Part shown: piece after piece, positions 61,470 through 64,000 of the stretch
How positions within the stretch are numbered: position 1 is the stretch's first letter
How the letters are laid out: the number at the start of each line of letters is the position of its first letter
Made by a program: the position numbers and the translations under genes
NCBI RefSeq assembly: GCF_037991315.1
Contig: NZ_CP150300.1
Coordinates: forward strand, 1 to 64,000
Length of the DNA stretch: 64,000 nt
Reading direction: 5' to 3'
Origin: Paenibacillus sp. FSL H8-0079
Lineage (GTDB): Bacteria > Bacillota > Bacilli > Paenibacillales > Paenibacillaceae
The notes under the pieces: generated by a model
Database searches by the model: none
The model's input: only the letters and a program-made list of their open reading frames with translations
What the model was told of the DNA's origin: nothing

Positions 61470-62909
61470 ATGGAGGCTTTACGCTGGAACATGCTGGTGA
61501 ATAACGTGCTGGATGCAGCGGAAGAGCATCAGTTATGGGTTCCCGGGGATCGGATTGTCGTCGCAGTATCGGGCGGGCCGGACTCGGTGGCTTTTTTGCA
61601 TATCATGCACGAGATCAGCAAGCGACATGTGCCACTTGAATTGATCTGTGCCCACGTGCATCATGGCTTCCGGAGTGAATCTGATGATGAAGCGGAGAAA
61701 ATGATGGAACTGGCAAAGCAGCTTGGTATTGCTTTTGAATGGACCAAGGCCGATGTTCCTTCATATATGGAGCTTACGGGTCAAGGACCACAGGAAGCGG
61801 CCCGCAACAAGCGATATGCCTTTCTGCACGAAGTGGCTTCCAAATATAATGCGGCAAGCATCGCTTTGGCACATCATGCGGATGATCAGGCAGAGACGGT
61901 CATGCTTCATTTGCTTCGTGGAACCGGCTTGTCGGGACTCGCAGGAATGAAGTTTAAAAGGCGAGAAAAAAATGTGGAACTTATTCGTCCATGCCTTCGT
62001 ATAAACAAGACAGACCTTGTAGAAGCTTGTAATACCCAGGGTTTTATGTATTTCAATGATGAGAGCAACTCCCTGCGTAAATATCGGCGTAATGCCATTC
62101 GCTTGGATGTGCTTCCTTTTTTGGGGCAGTATAATGGACAACTCACGCCGTCATTGAATCGGCTTGCCGAAATTGTGGGTGATGAAGACGATTTCATGGA
62201 GCAGAGTGCATATGACACATACAGGTGTCTAGTGCAGGTGAACGGCGGAAGGCAAACCTTTGAGGTGCCTTCCTTCTTGAAGTTACATGTCGCTTTACAA
62301 CGAAGGTTGATTAAACTAATATTGAATTATCTGCCTTTGGACAGTGATTTTGTCGACTTTACCCGTATAGAAACCATTCGTCGCAAGGTCATGGAGACCC
62401 ATGTGACGACCTGGAGCCTGGATATAGGACAGACACTCGCCTGCACTCGGGAGTATAATCTGATTTCTTTTGGCATACGGACGGACGTACAGGATCAATC
62501 TTACGAGTATCGTCTTGCGCAATGGAGTGGAACTTATGAGCTTTCACTCACCGAGATTAACCGATATATTCGGTTGATGCCGGTGAGTCCCGAGGACTAT
62601 CATGTACCAGAATCGGCGGATCAAGCCGCGTTTGATGCGGATCAACTGCTTATGCCGCTGGTTGTGCGTTCACGGTTACCTGGAGATACCATGAAAGTGA
62701 TGGGATTAAACGGAAGCAAAAAGGTGAAAAATATTTTCATCGATGAGAAAATCCCCCCATCTGTTCGTCCACGTATTCCTGTGGTATGTGATGGAGCAGG
62801 TCATATCATCTGGTTACCGGGTGTTCGACGGTCCAATGTGGCTCCTGTCAGGGAGGGCACTTCCGCAATCCTGTACATGACTGTAGGCGATTCAGCGATT
62901 CAGGGGTAG
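61470..62909 (+). CDS. tilS: tRNA(Ile)-lysidine synthetase
   Basis: 479 residues. The PP-loop ATPase motif VAVSGGPDSVAFLH is near 31-44. HVHHGFRSESDDEAE near 62 and LAHHADDQAETVMLHLLRGTG near 132-152 follow. The C-terminal tRNA-binding domain has LPGDTMKVMGLNGSKKVKNI near 407 and FIDEKIPPSVRPRIPVV. It converts C34 to lysidine in the AUA-reading tRNA(Ile). It is followed by hprT and ftsH, as in most Bacillales. Confidence 0.96.
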   Translation: MEALRWNMLVNNVLDAAEEHQLWVPGDRIVVAVSGGPDSVAFLHIMHEISKRHVPLELICAHVHHGFRSESDDEAEKMMELAKQLGIAFEWTKADVPSYMELTGQGPQEAARNKRYAFLHEVASKYNAASIALAHHADDQAETVMLHLLRGTGLSGLAGMKFKRREKNVELIRPCLRINKTDLVEACNTQGFMYFNDESNSLRKYRRNAIRLDVLPFLGQYNGQLTPSLNRLAEIVGDEDDFMEQSAYDTYRCLVQVNGGRQTFEVPSFLKLHVALQRRLIKLILNYLPLDSDFVDFTRIETIRRKVMETHVTTWSLDIGQTLACTREYNLISFGIRTDVQDQSYEYRLAQWSGTYELSLTEINRYIRLMPVSPEDYHVPESADQAAFDADQLLMPLVVRSRLPGDTMKVMGLNGSKKVKNIFIDEKIPPSVRPRIPVVCDGAGHIIWLPGVRRSNVAPVREGTSAILYMTVGDSAIQG

Positions 62910-62961
62910 TGGTTATGGTTCAGGTAAGGCTTTCATAGTATAACTTAGGAGGTTCGCACAG

Positions 62962-63501
62962 TTGCAGAACGACATTCAGGAAGTATTGATCAGTGAAGAA
63001 GAAATTCAGATTAAAGTCAAGGAATTAGGCGCAACACTAAGTGCCGAATATGCAAACCGCAATCCTTTGGTCATTTGTGTGCTCAAGGGTGCGTTTATAT
63101 TTATGGCTGATTTGGTTAAAAACATAACGGTACCTGTTGAAATGGATTTCATGGCGGTATCCAGTTATGGCGCTTCCACCAAGTCATCAGGTGTTGTCAA
63201 AATCATTAAGGATCTGGATGTATCCGTTGAAGGACGGGAAGTCCTGATTGTCGAAGATATTATCGACAGCGGACTTACACTCAGCTATCTGATTGAACTG
63301 CTAGAGAACCGCGGTGCCGAATCGGTGCGTGTGGTTACGCTGTTCGACAAGCCTTCAGGCCGTAAAGTTGAGTTGGAAGCTCATTACACAGGCTTTGACA
63401 TTCCTGACGCGTTCATCGTTGGTTACGGTTTGGATTTTGCCGAGAAGTACCGGAACCTGCCCTATATCGGGATTTTGAAGCCGGAAGTCTACAGTAGCTA
63501 A
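62962..63501 (+). CDS. hprT: Hypoxanthine phosphoribosyltransferase
   Basis: 179 residues. Purine salvage enzyme making IMP and GMP from bases and PRPP. It has [20 protein letters not shown] near 33 and the PRPP motif [17 protein letters not shown] near 94-110. [14 protein letters not shown] and [20 protein letters not shown] follow. The TTG start has TAGGAGG upstream. The link with purR and prs is functional (PRPP use), not positional. Confidence 0.96.
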   Translation: MQNDIQEVLISEEEIQIKVKELGATLSAEYANRNPLVICVLKGAFIFMADLVKNITVPVEMDFMAVSSYGASTKSSGVVKIIKDLDVSVEGREVLIVEDIIDSGLTLSYLIELLENRGAESVRVVTLFDKPSGRKVELEAHYTGFDIPDAFIVGYGLDFAEKYRNLPYIGILKPEVYSS

Positions 63502-63507
63502 TATCCT

Positions 63508-63561
63508 GCCCGACCCAAGCCTTGAGCTGTTCTTGGCTTCTGTTGAGAAGCCATGTCGGGC
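63508..63561 (+). promoter_or_regulatory. Nested hairpin between hprT and ftsH
   Basis: GCCCGAC (63508-63514) pairs with GTCGGGC (63555-63561). Inside, GGCTTC (63535-63540) can pair with GAAGCC (63547-63552) or, alternatively, CCAAG (63515-63519) with CTTGG (63532-63536). No T-run follows the outer stem. Confidence 0.5.
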
Positions 63562-63572
63562 TATGTTAAAAT
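63543..63572 (+). promoter_or_regulatory. Possible ftsH promoter
   Basis: TTGAGA (63543-63548), an 18-bp spacer and TAAAAT (63567-63572), ending 29 bp before the ftsH ATG. It overlaps the hairpin, so one of the two readings may be wrong. Confidence 0.45.
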
Positions 63573-63601
63573 AATTAAAGTGTCTCGAGAGGAGGTAGGG
63601 G

Positions 63602-64000
63602 ATGAATCGGTTCATCCGGAATTCTGGTTTTTATTTGATTCTTTTTTTAGTTGTGGTGGGGATAGTCCAGTTCGTCAGCAATGGCGGCGAAGCCACCGAT
63701 AATCCTAGATATGATCAGTTGCGTACAGCGATCAAAGCCAACAATGTCTCTGAATTGACGGTTCAATTCAACGGTCAAACGTACCTCGTGACCGGTCAAT
63801 ACAAGAAGGCACCTGATGGCGCCAAATCAGAAAATTTCTCAACGTATATTCCTCCTACAGATGAGGCAATTAGTGAACTTGTAGCTGCAAGTGAAACTAA
63901 CAATTTCCAATATCATCAGGAGCCAATGAAAGGTGACAGCATCTGGTTGACGTTGCTGACTTCCTTTATTCCTTTGATCATTATGTTCCTGCTGTTCTTC
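63602..64000 (+). CDS. ftsH: ATP-dependent zinc metalloprotease FtsH (5' part)
   Basis: The first 133 codons of ftsH, cut by the window end. The start ATG follows GAGAGGAGG. The visible part has the first membrane span (SGFYLILFLVVVGIVQFV, about 8-25), the extracytoplasmic FtsH_ext region (NPRYDQLRTAIKANNVSELT onward) and the start of the second span (LTLLTSFIPLIIMFLLFF). The AAA+ and protease domains lie beyond the window. Confidence 0.95.
   Translation, partial: MNRFIRNSGFYLILFLVVVGIVQFVSNGGEATDNPRYDQLRTAIKANNVSELTVQFNGQTYLVTGQYKKAPDGAKSENFSTYIPPTDEAISELVAASETNNFQYHQEPMKGDSIWLTLLTSFIPLIIMFLLFF

Overview
The window is a stretch of bacterial chromosome starting exactly at the GTG start codon of dnaA. 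It carries the replication-origin neighbourhood of an endospore-forming, low-to-mid GC Gram-positive. The 16S rRNA has the look of Paenibacillus, including its V1 loop and its CCUCCUUUCU 3' end, and the gene order follows the Bacillus subtilis dnaA-to-ftsH block with Paenibacillus-like changes. The genus call is inference from the sequence; no database search was done.

Layout. (1) 1-10.5 kb is the replication initiation and topology block: dnaA, an oriC-like dnaA-dnaN spacer, dnaN, yaaA, recF, remB, gyrB, a YheC/YheD-type ATP-grasp gene on the minus strand, and gyrA. (2) 10.6-17.3 kb holds an HD-GYP gene and one complete rRNA operon (16S-23S-5S, two promoters, no tRNA in the spacer). (3) 17.4-23.1 kb is the least conserved part: a small lipoprotein, a 0.67-kb non-coding gap with a perfect palindrome built from DnaA boxes, a membrane protein, the sigma-factor inhibitor gin, a yaaO-type decarboxylase and an lrgAB pair. 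(4) 23.3-29.7 kb: tmk, darA, yaaR, holB, ricT, yabA, yabB, rsmI and divergent abrB. (5) 30-43 kb: a YwfO-type HD protein, tatD, a c-di-AMP (ydaO/yuaA) riboswitch in front of yabE, rnmV, rsmA, yabG, veg, an sspF-type SASP, ispE, purR, spoVG, glmU and prs. (6) 43-64 kb: pth, fin, mfd, a PrsA-type foldase, spoVT, a SpoVB/YabM-type flippase, yabN, an HU gene, rqcP (yabO), yabP, yabQ, divIC, yabR, spoIIE, yabS, yabT, tilS, hprT and the 5' part of ftsH.

How it fits together. Replication and its control (dnaA, dnaN, recF, gyrases, yabA, holB, tmk, purR, prs) sit beside sporulation genes (gin, fin, abrB, spoVG, spoVT, yabG, sspF, yabP, yabQ, spoIIE). Several sporulation promoters can be read directly: a sigma-H-type promoter at spoVG, a sigma-G-type promoter at the SASP gene, a 21-bp-spaced Spo0A-type promoter at spoIIE, and Spo0A boxes at abrB and in the abrB/HD-gene spacer. 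c-di-AMP signalling appears twice, as the receptor DarA and as the yabE riboswitch.

Differences from the B. subtilis order that are visible here: metS is not found beside abrB (a YwfO-like gene is there), yabJ is absent between purR and spoVG, ctc is absent between prs and pth (a small minus-strand ORF is there), lrgAB lies where genes between gin and tmk would be, and an HU gene and a prsA gene have joined the run. I see no tRNA gene, insertion sequence, prophage or CRISPR array. I did not find a clearly new multi-gene system. The most interesting unexplained signals are the DnaA-box palindrome at 18.4 kb, the Spo0A-box cluster at 29.9 kb, the small SD-bearing ORF between the riboswitch and yabE, and short unassigned ORFs in three spacers.
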